Below are positions 5,974 to 14,225 of a stretch of DNA of 17,739 nucleotides, piece after piece. Positions within the stretch are counted from its first letter, which is position 1; the number at the start of each line of letters is the position of its first letter. The notes under the pieces were generated by a model. That model searched no databases. It had not been told where the DNA came from and worked only from the letters and a program-made list of their open reading frames with translations. The stretch covers positions 1 to 17,739 of the forward strand of contig CAJUKY010000028.1 in assembly GCA_910587055.1 (NCBI GenBank), given 5' to 3'. Both the position numbers and the translations under genes were made by a program. This DNA is from Candidatus Gastranaerophilales bacterium (GTDB taxonomy: Bacteria; Cyanobacteriota; Vampirovibrionia; Gastranaerophilales; Gastranaerophilaceae).

Positions 5974-7248
5974 TTGGAAAGATTTGTTGGAATAATAGGA
6001 ATAGTAATTATACTTGGCATTTGCTTCTTTATGTCAAACAATAAGAAAAAAATCAGCCTAAAAACGGTAATATCAGGGCTTTTACTCCAATTTTTCCTTG
6101 CGGTTTTTATTTTAAAAGTACCGTTGGGGCAAAAAATAATTGAAATTTTAGCAGCAGGAATTGAAAAAATTCTGCAATTCTCAAATTCGGGTGCAGACTT
6201 TGTTTTCGGCTTCCTGAATAAGTCAGGAGCCCGTATTGATGAGCTTTTCTACCCAGGTGCATCATTTTTATTTGCAATCAAAGTAATGGCCACAATAATT
6301 TTTGTTATGGCAATTGTAAATATTCTGTATTATTTCGGTATAATGCAGCGTGTAGTGGCGTTTTTCGCTAAAATTATGTATAAAATAATGAATGTATCAG
6401 GCGCAGAAGCTCTTTCAAACATCGCAAGCGCCTTTGTAGGGCAGGTTGAAGCCCAGATTATGATTCGCCCTTACCTTGCAACCGCAACAAAATCAGAGCT
6501 TTTAGCCAGTATGACAGGCTCAATGGCCTGTATTGCAGGGGGTGTAATGGCAATTTATATTGCTATGGGTGTTCCTGCTAAATTCCTGCTTGCAGCCTCT
6601 ATTATGGCGGCTCCGGGTGCTCTTGTTATCTCAAAAATTGTTTACCCCGAAACCGAAGAAAGCAAAACCAAAGACAAAGTTTCTGTTAATATTGAAAAAA
6701 CACACGTAAATTTAATAGATGCAATCGCTAATGGTGCATCTGACGGCATGAGGGTATCATTAAATGTTATTGCAATGCTGATTGCCCTGCTCGCGTTGAT
6801 TGCCATGATAGACTGGATACTGGCGGGTTTCGGGCACTTCCTCTCAAACACGCTTCATCTTTCTTTTGCCTTTTTAGACCTGAACAATTTAAGCCTAAAA
6901 ACCATTCTGGGAGCGTTTTTTAGCCTGTTTGCTCTTGTAATGGGTGTGCCGCTTCCCGATATCTCAACCGTGGGTGCACTTATGGGTGAAAAACTTGTAT
7001 TGAACGAATTTATCGCATATACTGATTTAGCTGCGATTAAGGAAATTTTAACGCCAAAAGCCTTAACAATAGCAAGTTTTGCCCTTTGCGGTTTTGCAAA
7101 TTTCGGCTCAATAGCCATTCAAATCGGCGGTATAGGCGAACTTGCACCTACAAGACGCGCAGAGCTGGCTCAACTGGGTATAAAAGCTTTGATTTGCGGT
7201 ACATTTGCTTCATATGTTTCTGCTTGTATGGCAGGAATACTTATGTAG
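5974..7248 (+). CDS. nupC: NupC/CNT-family nucleoside transporter
   Basis: 424 residues with many hydrophobic segments: an inner-membrane concentrative nucleoside transporter driving nucleoside uptake with H+ or Na+. The family signature GAEALSNIASAFVGQVEA is at 143-160, followed by IMIRPYL. A second signature, CGFANFGSIAIQIGGIGELAP, lies near residues 372-392. These two regions build the nucleoside site and re-entrant hairpins. Size fits the bacterial CNT family (about 400-425). The start is TTG at 5974, supported by AAGGA (5961-5965) 8 nt upstream and by the N-terminus MERFVGIIGIVIILGI. No ATG lies earlier in frame. The coupling ion is not decided by eye. No purine or pyrimidine salvage genes are adjacent. 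Confidence 0.92.
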   Translation: MERFVGIIGIVIILGICFFMSNNKKKISLKTVISGLLLQFFLAVFILKVPLGQKIIEILAAGIEKILQFSNSGADFVFGFLNKSGARIDELFYPGASFLFAIKVMATIIFVMAIVNILYYFGIMQRVVAFFAKIMYKIMNVSGAEALSNIASAFVGQVEAQIMIRPYLATATKSELLASMTGSMACIAGGVMAIYIAMGVPAKFLLAASIMAAPGALVISKIVYPETEESKTKDKVSVNIEKTHVNLIDAIANGASDGMRVSLNVIAMLIALLALIAMIDWILAGFGHFLSNTLHLSFAFLDLNNLSLKTILGAFFSLFALVMGVPLPDISTVGALMGEKLVLNEFIAYTDLAAIKEILTPKALTIASFALCGFANFGSIAIQIGGIGELAPTRRAELAQLGIKALICGTFASYVSACMAGILM

Positions 7249-7341
7249 CAAGGTTTTTAGATTATTTTACGTTTAACACCCGCACTGCACAAGCATAAAG
7301 AGCAAAATTCAGCAAAAATAAAAGAAAAAACAATCAAAACT

Positions 7342-7512
7342 ATGGCTATCATTGAAAAAAGAATAAAAATACCGCTTAAAAAAGGCTCCCTGCCTGAAAT
7401 TAACATAATTGAAAATGCTATAATCCAAGCAGGGCTTGAACCTGTGCGCTGGGCAATTGTAGATATCAATGAAAAGGAATACACAATCCTTGCAAACGGC
7501 ATCCAAAAGTAG
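7342..7512 (+). CDS. Small protein of unknown function, 56 residues
   Basis: ATG 7342 to TAG 7510-7512. The protein starts MAIIEKRIKIPLKKGS, has a helical middle (EINIIENAIIQAGLEPV) and ends with RWAIVDINEKEYTILANGIQK. The alternation of charged and hydrophobic residues, the RWAIVDI strand and the codon use all look like a genuine folded mini-protein. It reminds me of small conserved proteins with an LEPLRWAIV-type motif, but I cannot name a family. The frame is open back to 7261, with no ATG before 7342 and no clear ribosome site, so start and expression are uncertain. It lies 93 bp after nupC with no intervening terminator, so it may be read from the nupC promoter. Confidence 0.6.
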   Translation: MAIIEKRIKIPLKKGSLPEINIIENAIIQAGLEPVRWAIVDINEKEYTILANGIQK

Positions 7513-7545
7513 CTCTGCATAAGGTTTTTTGCCGTTTATTATTTT
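7494..7545 (+). terminator. Possible terminator overlapping the end of the 56-residue gene
   Basis: AAACGGCA (7494-7501) pairs with TGCCGTTT (7530-7537), followed by ATTATTTTT. The loop is long (28 nt) and the left arm lies inside the reading frame, so this is a weak call. Confidence 0.35.
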
Positions 7546-7607
7546 TAAAACATAAAAAACTAGCCCGCCTTGCGCATTTTTAAATTATTAATAAAAAGTT
7601 AATATAA

Positions 7608-7636
7608 TTAGACATAAGATATTGATACGCTACAAT
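7608..7636 (+). promoter_or_regulatory. Possible promoter of the grpE-dnaJ run
   Basis: TTAGAC (7608-7613), 17-bp spacer, TACAAT (7631-7636). Another TATAAT lies at 7603-7608 without a partner. No CIRCE inverted repeat (TTAGCACTC/GAGTGCTAA) was found, so HrcA control at this site is unlikely. Confidence 0.35.
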
Positions 7637-7670
7637 ATTATTAACGATTAACTTTTTAAAGGAGAAAACC

Positions 7671-8297
7671 ATGTTCAAAAAAGAGGATAAAGAAAAAAAT
7701 AATCCCTTTAAAAACGAAAATTTTGAAACAGAAACAACTGAAGAAACTGCTGAACCTGTTGAAAATACCGAAGAAGAAACAAAAGAAGAACAAAAGCCTG
7801 AAAACAACGATACAGAAAAGCTTCAAGCGGAACTAGACAGCTTAAATAATAAATATTTAAGGCTTGCAGCCGATTTTGATAATTTTAGAAAGCGTCAGAT
7901 GCAGGAGCGCGAAAGCCTTTTAAAATACGGCGCAGAGGATACTTTAAAGAAAATTATTACTGTATTGGACACTTTTGAACGTGCCAAAAAATCCATAGCT
8001 GATATGACAGAATGTGAAAAAATTAAAGAGAGCTATGATGTAGGCATAAAGCAGCTTTACGACACTCTTGATAAAATAGGATTGAAAAAAATTGAAGCAA
8101 AAGGCGAAGAATTCGACCCGAATCTTCATGAGGCTGTAATGCAGACCCCGACAAACGATTACCCCGCAAATACGGTTATAGATGAGCTGCAGACAGGCTA
8201 TAAGCTTTTTGATAAAGTATTAAGGCCCGTGTTTGTTAATGTTGCAACCGAAGCTGCAGATGAAGCACCCGCGCAGGATAACAAGGAAGAACAATAA
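7671..8297 (+). CDS. grpE: GrpE nucleotide exchange factor
   Basis: 208 residues. GrpE dimers release ADP from DnaK and so reset the Hsp70 cycle in the cytoplasm. Residues 1-50 are a very acidic, Glu/Thr/Asn-rich disordered tail. About 50-100 form the long dimer helix (LQAELDSLNNKYLRLAADFDNFRKR). The C-terminal beta domain carries the signature GEEFDPNLHEAVMQTPTNDYP, then NTVIDELQTGYKLFDKVLRPVFVNV. A short acidic tail ends the protein. AAAGGAG (7658-7664) lies 6 nt before the ATG. The stop TAA is followed at once by the ATG of dnaJ, so the two are cotranscribed and probably translationally coupled. dnaK is not in the window, unlike the frequent grpE-dnaK-dnaJ order. Confidence 0.95.
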   Translation: MFKKEDKEKNNPFKNENFETETTEETAEPVENTEEETKEEQKPENNDTEKLQAELDSLNNKYLRLAADFDNFRKRQMQERESLLKYGAEDTLKKIITVLDTFERAKKSIADMTECEKIKESYDVGIKQLYDTLDKIGLKKIEAKGEEFDPNLHEAVMQTPTNDYPANTVIDELQTGYKLFDKVLRPVFVNVATEAADEAPAQDNKEEQ

Positions 8298-9428
8298 ATG
8301 GATTATTACCAGATACTGGAAGTTGAGAAAAACGCTACAAAAGACGATATAAAAAAGGCATTCAGACAAAAAGCCAGAAAACTGCACCCCGACGTAAATA
8401 AAGAGCCGGATGCCGAGGAAAAATTTAAAGAATTGGGGCGTGCTTATGAAACCTTAATGGATGATGAAAAACGCGCATTATACGACCAGTACGGAGAAGA
8501 CGGCCTTAAAAATGCCGGTTATTCTTCATCAGGCCCGTTTGATTTTGGTTTCGGGGATATTAACGATATTTTTGCATCCTTCTTTGGCGGCATGGGCGGC
8601 GGTTTCGGCGGATACAGAGAAAACCCCGATGCTCCGAAACGCGGTGCAGACCTTCGGATGGATATTCAAATAGATTTTATGGACGCTATAAAAGGTGTTG
8701 AAAAAGAAATAAAAATACAGCACACTGAAACCTGCACGGAATGCGGCGGTACAGGCTCCGATAAAAATGCAAAAGAAACCGTATGCAAAACCTGCGGTGG
8801 CCATGGCAGAGTTCAGCAGGAAGTAAGAAGTATGCTGGGCAGCTTTACATCTGTTACCACCTGCCCGAAATGCCGCGGTACAGGGAAGTCTCCTGAATCT
8901 TTCTGCAAAAAATGCAAAGGAGAAGGCGGGGTAAAACAGGATAAGACCATAAAAATAAAAATTCCGAAAGGCGTTGATACAGGCTCGAAAATCCGCCTTT
9001 CAAATGAAGGAAATGCAGGCAAAAACGGCGGAAACCCCGGAGATTTATATGTGGTTTTACATATAAAAGAATCCGAAAAATTCATAAGGGATGGCGCCGA
9101 TATTCATACGGTTCTTGAAATCTCGCCCGCGCAGGCAGTTTTGGGAGATAAAGTAACGGCAGAAACCGTGGACGGTATGGTTGAGATGAGCATACCGCAG
9201 GGCATTCAAAATCTTGACAAGCTTCTTTTAAAAGGCCGTGGTGTACCATTCTTGGGCAGCAATGACAAAAGAGGAAATCATTACGTTACAATAAAAATTA
9301 TCACACCGAAAAAAATCTCAAAAGAAGAAGAAAAATTATACAGAGCATTGTATGATATTCAAAAGAATGATGAAAAATCAAGTAAAGATAATATAATGGA
9401 AAAAGTAAAAACAGCGCTCGGAAAATAA
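8298..9428 (+). CDS. dnaJ: Chaperone protein DnaJ (type I Hsp40)
   Basis: 376 residues, full-length type I DnaJ, which delivers substrates to DnaK and stimulates its ATPase. The J domain is at 1-68 with HPD at 30-32. The Gly/Phe region follows at about 78-106 (FDFGFGD, FFGGMGGGFGG). The zinc domain has four CxxCxGxG-type repeats: C146/C149, C163/C166, C189/C192 and C203/C206. Two of its Gly positions differ (GGHG, KGEG). The C-terminal substrate domains follow, including GDLYVVLHI and LLLKGRGVP. AAGGAAG inside the grpE end serves as ribosome site. There is no gap to grpE. A gap of 62 bp separates it from the downstream secreted protein, with no terminator seen. Confidence 0.96.
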   Translation: MDYYQILEVEKNATKDDIKKAFRQKARKLHPDVNKEPDAEEKFKELGRAYETLMDDEKRALYDQYGEDGLKNAGYSSSGPFDFGFGDINDIFASFFGGMGGGFGGYRENPDAPKRGADLRMDIQIDFMDAIKGVEKEIKIQHTETCTECGGTGSDKNAKETVCKTCGGHGRVQQEVRSMLGSFTSVTTCPKCRGTGKSPESFCKKCKGEGGVKQDKTIKIKIPKGVDTGSKIRLSNEGNAGKNGGNPGDLYVVLHIKESEKFIRDGADIHTVLEISPAQAVLGDKVTAETVDGMVEMSIPQGIQNLDKLLLKGRGVPFLGSNDKRGNHYVTIKIITPKKISKEEEKLYRALYDIQKNDEKSSKDNIMEKVKTALGK

Positions 9429-9490
9429 CCTTTAAGATAAATACGGCGCAAATTTACAAATAAAACCTTAAAAAGGCAAGGAGAGTTTTG

Positions 9491-10987
9491 ATGAAAATTA
9501 AAGTGTTATTAATTACCCTTATGATGGCATTAATTAACCAGTGTGCAATGGCATCAAGGCTTCCCGATGATTTCTGGGCATATATTCAAAAAATTTACCC
9601 GAATTCCACTCAAAGGTTTGATTCTGTCGTTGTTTTAGCGGACGGCACAATGTATGTTCCCCTATATCCGGCGCAAACAGGGGAAGAAACCGGCATAAAG
9701 CTTGAATATACATACCCTATAAACCGCGCACCTCAAACAAAACCCGAGGTTATGATTTTTAACAATAATTTTGTGCTGTTAAAACTTATAAAAGATAAAA
9801 ACGGTAATTTTTCAATAACAAAAAATGAAAATCTGCCCCTTAAGGTAAAATTAGGGGTTATGCCGCAGGATATGCTTGTACCTGTCGGCCTGCAGGTGCC
9901 CGATAGTTTAAAATTAATTTTAGGAAACCTTATTATCCCTGAAAAAAATGATAACTTAATAATTGCCGCAACAGATACAAAAATCGGCACAACAAAAGAT
10001 GAAAAGGGTAAAATCGCGCCGCTTGCCGAACTTCGAAATAAAAAAACATTAATTTCAAACGATATGTCAAAATTTGTGCTCGTTTATGACGGAGAAAAGA
10101 AAAATTCTTTATATGAAGTAAAATTAAGCGGTCTGCCTTCAAAAATTTTAGCTTCAAATAAATCAAAACTCGCGCTTGTAATGTATTTCGGGTCTAAAAC
10201 CGTTGAAATTGTAGACCTTACAAATGAAAGAACCGTATCTCAGATAAACCTTGATAATACCCCGAAAGATGCGGATTTAGACACTGTAAATAATATCGCA
10301 TATGTGGCTTCAGCCAACGCTTCTACTATCTATATGATAGATTTAAACACGGCAAAGCTGATAAAAGCGGTAAAACTTGAGCAGGCGCCCGAAAAAATTG
10401 CCGTATCCGATGACGGCAAAGCACTTGCATTTATTGACAGAAATACGCAGAAGCTTTACAGCCTGAAAGAACAGGACGGTGCATATACCGCAAAATACAT
10501 AGCAGACAGCAAAAACCTGTCAAGAATTTTGTATAAAAAAGGTAAAGTTTATACGGTTTCAAGAACAGAAAATAAGCTTTCCGTTTATGATGAAGCTGAA
10601 AATATCTTAACAAACGAAATAAGGCTAAATGAAAAGCCTACCGATGCTGTATTTTTCAAGGATAAAATTTATATACTGTGCTCAAAAGACAGTATGGTAA
10701 ACGTTTATGACACGGTAAGCGGACAGATAATTGAAAACATTGTGCTTGATAATGCCGGATTTTATTCAAAAATTACAATGATTCCAAACCAGCCAAATGC
10801 ACTGATTACAGGCATTCAGACCAAAAAATTTCTTCTTTTGAATTTAGAGAAAATGATGATAACAAAAAAACAAAATGCTGATGTAAATGTTTCAAACATA
10901 ATCGTGGTGGATGCCCTGAAGTCTGAAGAAGACACAACAGAGAGCAAAAATGATAAAAACGTCGGCACTAAAAACGTAGACCTGTAA
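9491..10987 (+). CDS. Secreted beta-propeller (YVTN-like repeat) protein
   Basis: About 498 residues. Residues 1-21 are a signal peptide (MKIKVLLITLMMALINQCAMA) with expected cleavage AMA|S, so the protein is exported. The Cys at 18 does not sit in a proper lipobox. After about 190 the chain becomes a series of beta-propeller blades of the YVTN/surface-layer type. Examples are TVEIVDLTNERTVSQINLD, NIAYVASANASTIYMIDLNT and SMVNVYDTVSGQIIENIVLD. The C-terminal 25 residues are charged and disordered. Such proteins bind ligands or sit in the cell wall; no catalytic motif is visible. AAGGAG (9478-9483) lies 7 nt before ATG 9491. A TTG three bases earlier also fits but is too close. Its stop overlaps the methyltransferase start (TAATG), implying coupling. 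Confidence 0.8.
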   Translation: MKIKVLLITLMMALINQCAMASRLPDDFWAYIQKIYPNSTQRFDSVVVLADGTMYVPLYPAQTGEETGIKLEYTYPINRAPQTKPEVMIFNNNFVLLKLIKDKNGNFSITKNENLPLKVKLGVMPQDMLVPVGLQVPDSLKLILGNLIIPEKNDNLIIAATDTKIGTTKDEKGKIAPLAELRNKKTLISNDMSKFVLVYDGEKKNSLYEVKLSGLPSKILASNKSKLALVMYFGSKTVEIVDLTNERTVSQINLDNTPKDADLDTVNNIAYVASANASTIYMIDLNTAKLIKAVKLEQAPEKIAVSDDGKALAFIDRNTQKLYSLKEQDGAYTAKYIADSKNLSRILYKKGKVYTVSRTENKLSVYDEAENILTNEIRLNEKPTDAVFFKDKIYILCSKDSMVNVYDTVSGQIIENIVLDNAGFYSKITMIPNQPNALITGIQTKKFLLLNLEKMMITKKQNADVNVSNIIVVDALKSEEDTTESKNDKNVGTKNVDL

Positions 10988-11613
10988 TGAAGTATAGAGA
11001 AAACCTTGAAAACGTTAATATAATTAAAAAAAGCTCTGATACGGCGTTATTTGAGGCACCGGCACTTGATATTCTGAATTCTCTTGATAAAACACGGGAA
11101 GATTTCTGGAATGTGGATAATGAAAGCGCAAATTTTTTAAACATTTTAATAAAAGCGGCAAATGCTAAAAATGCGCTTGAAATAGGAACTTCGAACGGAT
11201 ATAGCGCAATCTGGCTTGCGCAGGCGCTTAAAGAAACAGGCGGAAAATTGACCACCATTGAGTTTTGGAATAACAGACTGAATGTTGCAATTGATAATTT
11301 TAAAAAAGCGGGCGTGAATGACATTATTGAAACAAAGCTCGGGCAGGCCGTAATGATACTGGAAGAAATGGCATACGGCGATAATCCGCCCGTATTTGAT
11401 TTTGTTTTTATTGATGCAAATAAATCCGAATACATCAAATATTTTAATCTTATTCACCCCATGTTAAAGCGCGGCGGGGTAATTGCCGCGGATAATATTT
11501 TATCGCATTACAAAAAAGTATTGCCGTATGTTGAAACAATAACAACACACCCTGAATATCAAAGCCAGCTGATTCCGCTTGATACAGGCATTCTGGTATC
11601 TTATAAAAGATAG
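10987..11613 (+). CDS. SAM-dependent O-methyltransferase (Methyltransf_3 family)
   Basis: 208 residues, a class I methyltransferase of the caffeoyl-CoA/catechol O-methyltransferase-like family, cytoplasmic. Motif I is LEIGTSNGYSAIWLA (64-78). The acidic ribose-binding residue follows in TTIEFWNNRL (Glu92). FVFIDANKSEYIKYF (139-153) and GGVIAADNILSH (163-174) carry the metal-binding Asp and Asn residues of the family. The bacterial relative TrmR methylates 5-hydroxyuridine in tRNA, while others act on small catechols; the substrate here is open. The start ATG overlaps the stop of the propeller gene by one base. Its stop TAG directly abuts the stop of atpG on the other strand (TAGCTA, 11611-11616), with no terminator between. 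Confidence 0.88.
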   Translation: MKYRENLENVNIIKKSSDTALFEAPALDILNSLDKTREDFWNVDNESANFLNILIKAANAKNALEIGTSNGYSAIWLAQALKETGGKLTTIEFWNNRLNVAIDNFKKAGVNDIIETKLGQAVMILEEMAYGDNPPVFDFVFIDANKSEYIKYFNLIHPMLKRGGVIAADNILSHYKKVLPYVETITTHPEYQSQLIPLDTGILVSYKR

Positions 11614-12612
11614 CTATTTTTTCATTGATGCACCGATAACCTCGGTCAATTCCTGTGTTATGCCTTCCTGACGAACCTTATTATACTGTACCGTAAGGGT
11701 TTTTATCATATCCTCGGCGTTATTTGTTGCAGCACTCATAGCAGTCATTCTTGAAGACAGTTCGCTTGCCTGCGCTTCAAGCATAGTTTGATAGATAACA
11801 TTTGTAATGTACATAGGAACTATTTTTTGAAGCACAGACTTTGCATTAGGTAAAAATTCCATTAATGAATCAAGCTTGATACTGTGTTCGTATTCAACAT
11901 TATGTTCTTTATCAAATTCTTCGCGGTGGAATTTATTTAACTGCATCTTCCGTGCTTTTTCTTTGCCTTCTTCGGGGGTCATAGCGGGCAGAAGTGTCCA
12001 TTCTTCCACCTTGTAGGTCATAGTATTGATATAGCGGGTTGTGATAAGTTCAATTCTATCCACTCTTTTTTCTACATAATCAATAGCTAAATCCTCAGCT
12101 ATAATTTTAGCGGAGCTTATGTTTAAATCATCCAAGATACCTGTATAAACCTCTTTTATTTCAAAATCAAGATTTTTTTTCGCGTTTTTCAAAGGTGCAA
12201 CAGTTTTTTGCCCAACAAGATAAAGTGATACTTTTTTATTCTGTGCGTTTAATTCTTTAATTTTATTTAAGGTAAACCTTACGATATTTGCGCTGTATGC
12301 CCCTGCAAGCCCCTTATTTGAGGATATTACAACAAGTGCCACCGTGTTTACCGTGCGGGAATTTAAAAGCTCGGGGTAATTATCAATGGCGTTTTTTACT
12401 TTAATTTTTTCAAGCTCCGCGCCGTTTTCCTTAATTTCATCATAGGTTTTTATAAACATTCTGAATAATTCATAGGTAAAAGGGCGGGAAAGCTTTACGG
12501 CAGCCTCGGCCTTTTTAACCTTTGCGGCAGCAACCATCTTCATCGCGCGCGTAATTTTCTGCGTGTTTTTTATGCTTGAAATTCTGTTTTTTATGTTTCT
12601 TAAGTTTGCCAT
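11614..12612 (-). CDS. atpG: ATP synthase F1 gamma subunit
   Basis: 332 residues, longer than most bacterial gamma subunits (about 285-315). Gamma is the rotating shaft coupling the c-ring to the alpha3beta3 head. The N-terminal helix MANLRNIKNRISSIKNTQKITRAMKMVAAAK and the C-terminal helix ELSSRMTAMSAATNNAEDMIK...YNKVRQEGITQELTEVI are the conserved coiled coil. The Rossmann-like middle has VALVVISSNKGLAGAYSAN (91-109). Extra residues lie at about 62-87 and 212-252. The second is at the position of the cyanobacterial/plastid gamma insert but has no Cys, so thiol regulation is not expected. AAGGA lies about 10 nt before the ATG. It is last in the visible cluster; beta and epsilon are not next to it. 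Confidence 0.96.
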   Translation of the reverse strand: MANLRNIKNRISSIKNTQKITRAMKMVAAAKVKKAEAAVKLSRPFTYELFRMFIKTYDEIKENGAELEKIKVKNAIDNYPELLNSRTVNTVALVVISSNKGLAGAYSANIVRFTLNKIKELNAQNKKVSLYLVGQKTVAPLKNAKKNLDFEIKEVYTGILDDLNISSAKIIAEDLAIDYVEKRVDRIELITTRYINTMTYKVEEWTLLPAMTPEEGKEKARKMQLNKFHREEFDKEHNVEYEHSIKLDSLMEFLPNAKSVLQKIVPMYITNVIYQTMLEAQASELSSRMTAMSAATNNAEDMIKTLTVQYNKVRQEGITQELTEVIGASMKK

Positions 12613-12677
12613 TTCTTTACAATCCTTAATGTTTGCCCGCTATCTGACAGGCAGCCGATAAGACAGCCGGTAAAAAT

Positions 12678-14204
12678 CTATGCCTTAAATACACTGTTAG
12701 TAAAGGTTTCAAGATGTTCACACAACAGTTTTTTGTCTTCATCCTCAAGCTTTGCGCCGTCGTTTAATCTTTTTTCCAAATCTGAAAGATTTGTTGAAAA
12801 ATATTCAAACCACTGATTTTTATACTCTTGAATTTTAGAGTTTTCAATGTTATCTAAAAACCCTTCGTTTCCGGCATACAGGATTGAAATCTGCTTTGCG
12901 GCTGAAAGCGGCCTGTACTGGGGCTGAATTAAAATCTGGGTTAATTTTTCACCCTTTAAAAGCTGTGCCTTTGTAGCAGAATCAAGGTCTGATGCAAACT
13001 GCGCAAAAGCTTCCAGCTCACGGTATTGCGCCAAATCAAGCCTCAATTGCCCTGCAACCTGTTTTACACCCTTTGTCTGCGCTGCGCCGCCCACACGGGA
13101 AACAGAAATACCGGCGTTAATTGCGGGTCTTTGCCCTGCGTTGAAAAGATTTGTTTCTAAGAAAATCTGCCCGTCAGTGATTGAAATAACGTTCGTTGGA
13201 ATGTAAGCAGATACGTCCCCCGCCTGTGTTTCAATAATGGGAAGCGCCGTTATTGAACCGCCCCCGAGCTCATCCGATAATTTGCAGGCTCTCTCCAAAA
13301 GTCTTGAATGAAGATAGAATACATCCCCGGGGTATGCTTCACGCCCTGAAGGTCTTTTAAGAAGCAGACTCATAGAACGGTAAGCCTGAGCGTGTTTTGT
13401 AAGGTCATCATAAATTATAAGGCTGTGGCGGCCCTGTTCCAAAAATTCTTCCGCCATAGCACACCCTGCATAAGGCGCAATATATTGAAGCGGCGCAGAT
13501 TCATCCGCAGAGGCCGAAACAATGATGGTGTAATCCATGGCCCCGTTTTCTTCAAGAGTTTTTGCAAGCTGGGCTATTGTGGATTTTTTCTGCCCGATTG
13601 CAACATAAATACAGATTACATCCTGCCCTTTTTGATTAATTATGGTATCAAGAGCTATTGCGGTTTTTCCTGTCTGTCTGTCGCCGATAATAAGCTCTCT
13701 CTGGCCTCTGCCGATAGGAGTAAGTGCATCAATTGCGGTTAAACCTGTCTGCAAAGGTTGATGTACGGATTTTCTTGAAATAATCCCGGGTGCAATACGC
13801 TCAATCGGGCGGGTTTTATCAAAACTTATATCTCCCCTGCCATCCAGAGGTTTTCCTGTGGGGTCAACAATCCTTCCTATAAGAGAATCTCCAACGGGGG
13901 TGGATGCAATTCTTCCCGTTGCTTTAACGCTCATTCCTTCTTTAATCTGTGTATAATCCCCGAGAATTACAACGCCCACGTTATCTTCTTCAAGGTTTAG
14001 AGCAATGCCAAGCGTTCCTTTGCCGTCTTCAAATTCAACAAGCTCTGATGACATAACATTTTTTAAACCCCAGATACGGCAGATACCGTCCCCTACTTCA
14101 ATTACAGCCCCTGTATTTGAAACATCAAGGTTATTATTATAATTTGAGATTTTTTCTTTGATTATATTTGAGATTTCACTCGCTGAAATTGTTTGCCCTT
14201 GCAT
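12678..14204 (-). CDS. atpA: ATP synthase F1 alpha subunit
   Basis: 508 residues from the ATG at 14204, matching the family (500-515). Alpha holds the non-catalytic nucleotide sites of the F1 head. The Walker A motif GDRQTGKT is at 174-181; LIIYDDLTKHAQAYR carries the Walker B region; SVSRVGGAAQTKGVK carries the arginine finger and the alpha signature. The N-terminus MQGQTISASEISNIIKEKI is the delta-binding helix. The frame also opens with a TTG at 14222, but AAAGG sits 10 nt before the ATG at 14204, so the ATG is chosen. It follows atpH by about 20 bases on the minus strand, and 65 bp separate it from atpG. Confidence 0.97.
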   Translation of the reverse strand: MQGQTISASEISNIIKEKISNYNNNLDVSNTGAVIEVGDGICRIWGLKNVMSSELVEFEDGKGTLGIALNLEEDNVGVVILGDYTQIKEGMSVKATGRIASTPVGDSLIGRIVDPTGKPLDGRGDISFDKTRPIERIAPGIISRKSVHQPLQTGLTAIDALTPIGRGQRELIIGDRQTGKTAIALDTIINQKGQDVICIYVAIGQKKSTIAQLAKTLEENGAMDYTIIVSASADESAPLQYIAPYAGCAMAEEFLEQGRHSLIIYDDLTKHAQAYRSMSLLLKRPSGREAYPGDVFYLHSRLLERACKLSDELGGGSITALPIIETQAGDVSAYIPTNVISITDGQIFLETNLFNAGQRPAINAGISVSRVGGAAQTKGVKQVAGQLRLDLAQYRELEAFAQFASDLDSATKAQLLKGEKLTQILIQPQYRPLSAAKQISILYAGNEGFLDNIENSKIQEYKNQWFEYFSTNLSDLEKRLNDGAKLEDEDKKLLCEHLETFTNSVFKA

Positions 14205-14225
14205 AGTATTATTACCTTTCAAATA

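Noticed and set aside
7257..7520. Minus-strand hydrophobic frame opposite the 56-residue gene
   Set aside because: Composition is that of a reverse complement of Lys/Glu-rich coding sequence; no ribosome site, and the plus frame is more protein-like.
7513..7670. CIRCE operator upstream of grpE
   Set aside because: No TTAGCACTC/GAGTGCTAA inverted repeat is present.
14205..14222. Longer atpA starting at the TTG at 14222
   Set aside because: The ribosome site AAAGG lies between the TTG and the ATG at 14204 and serves the ATG.
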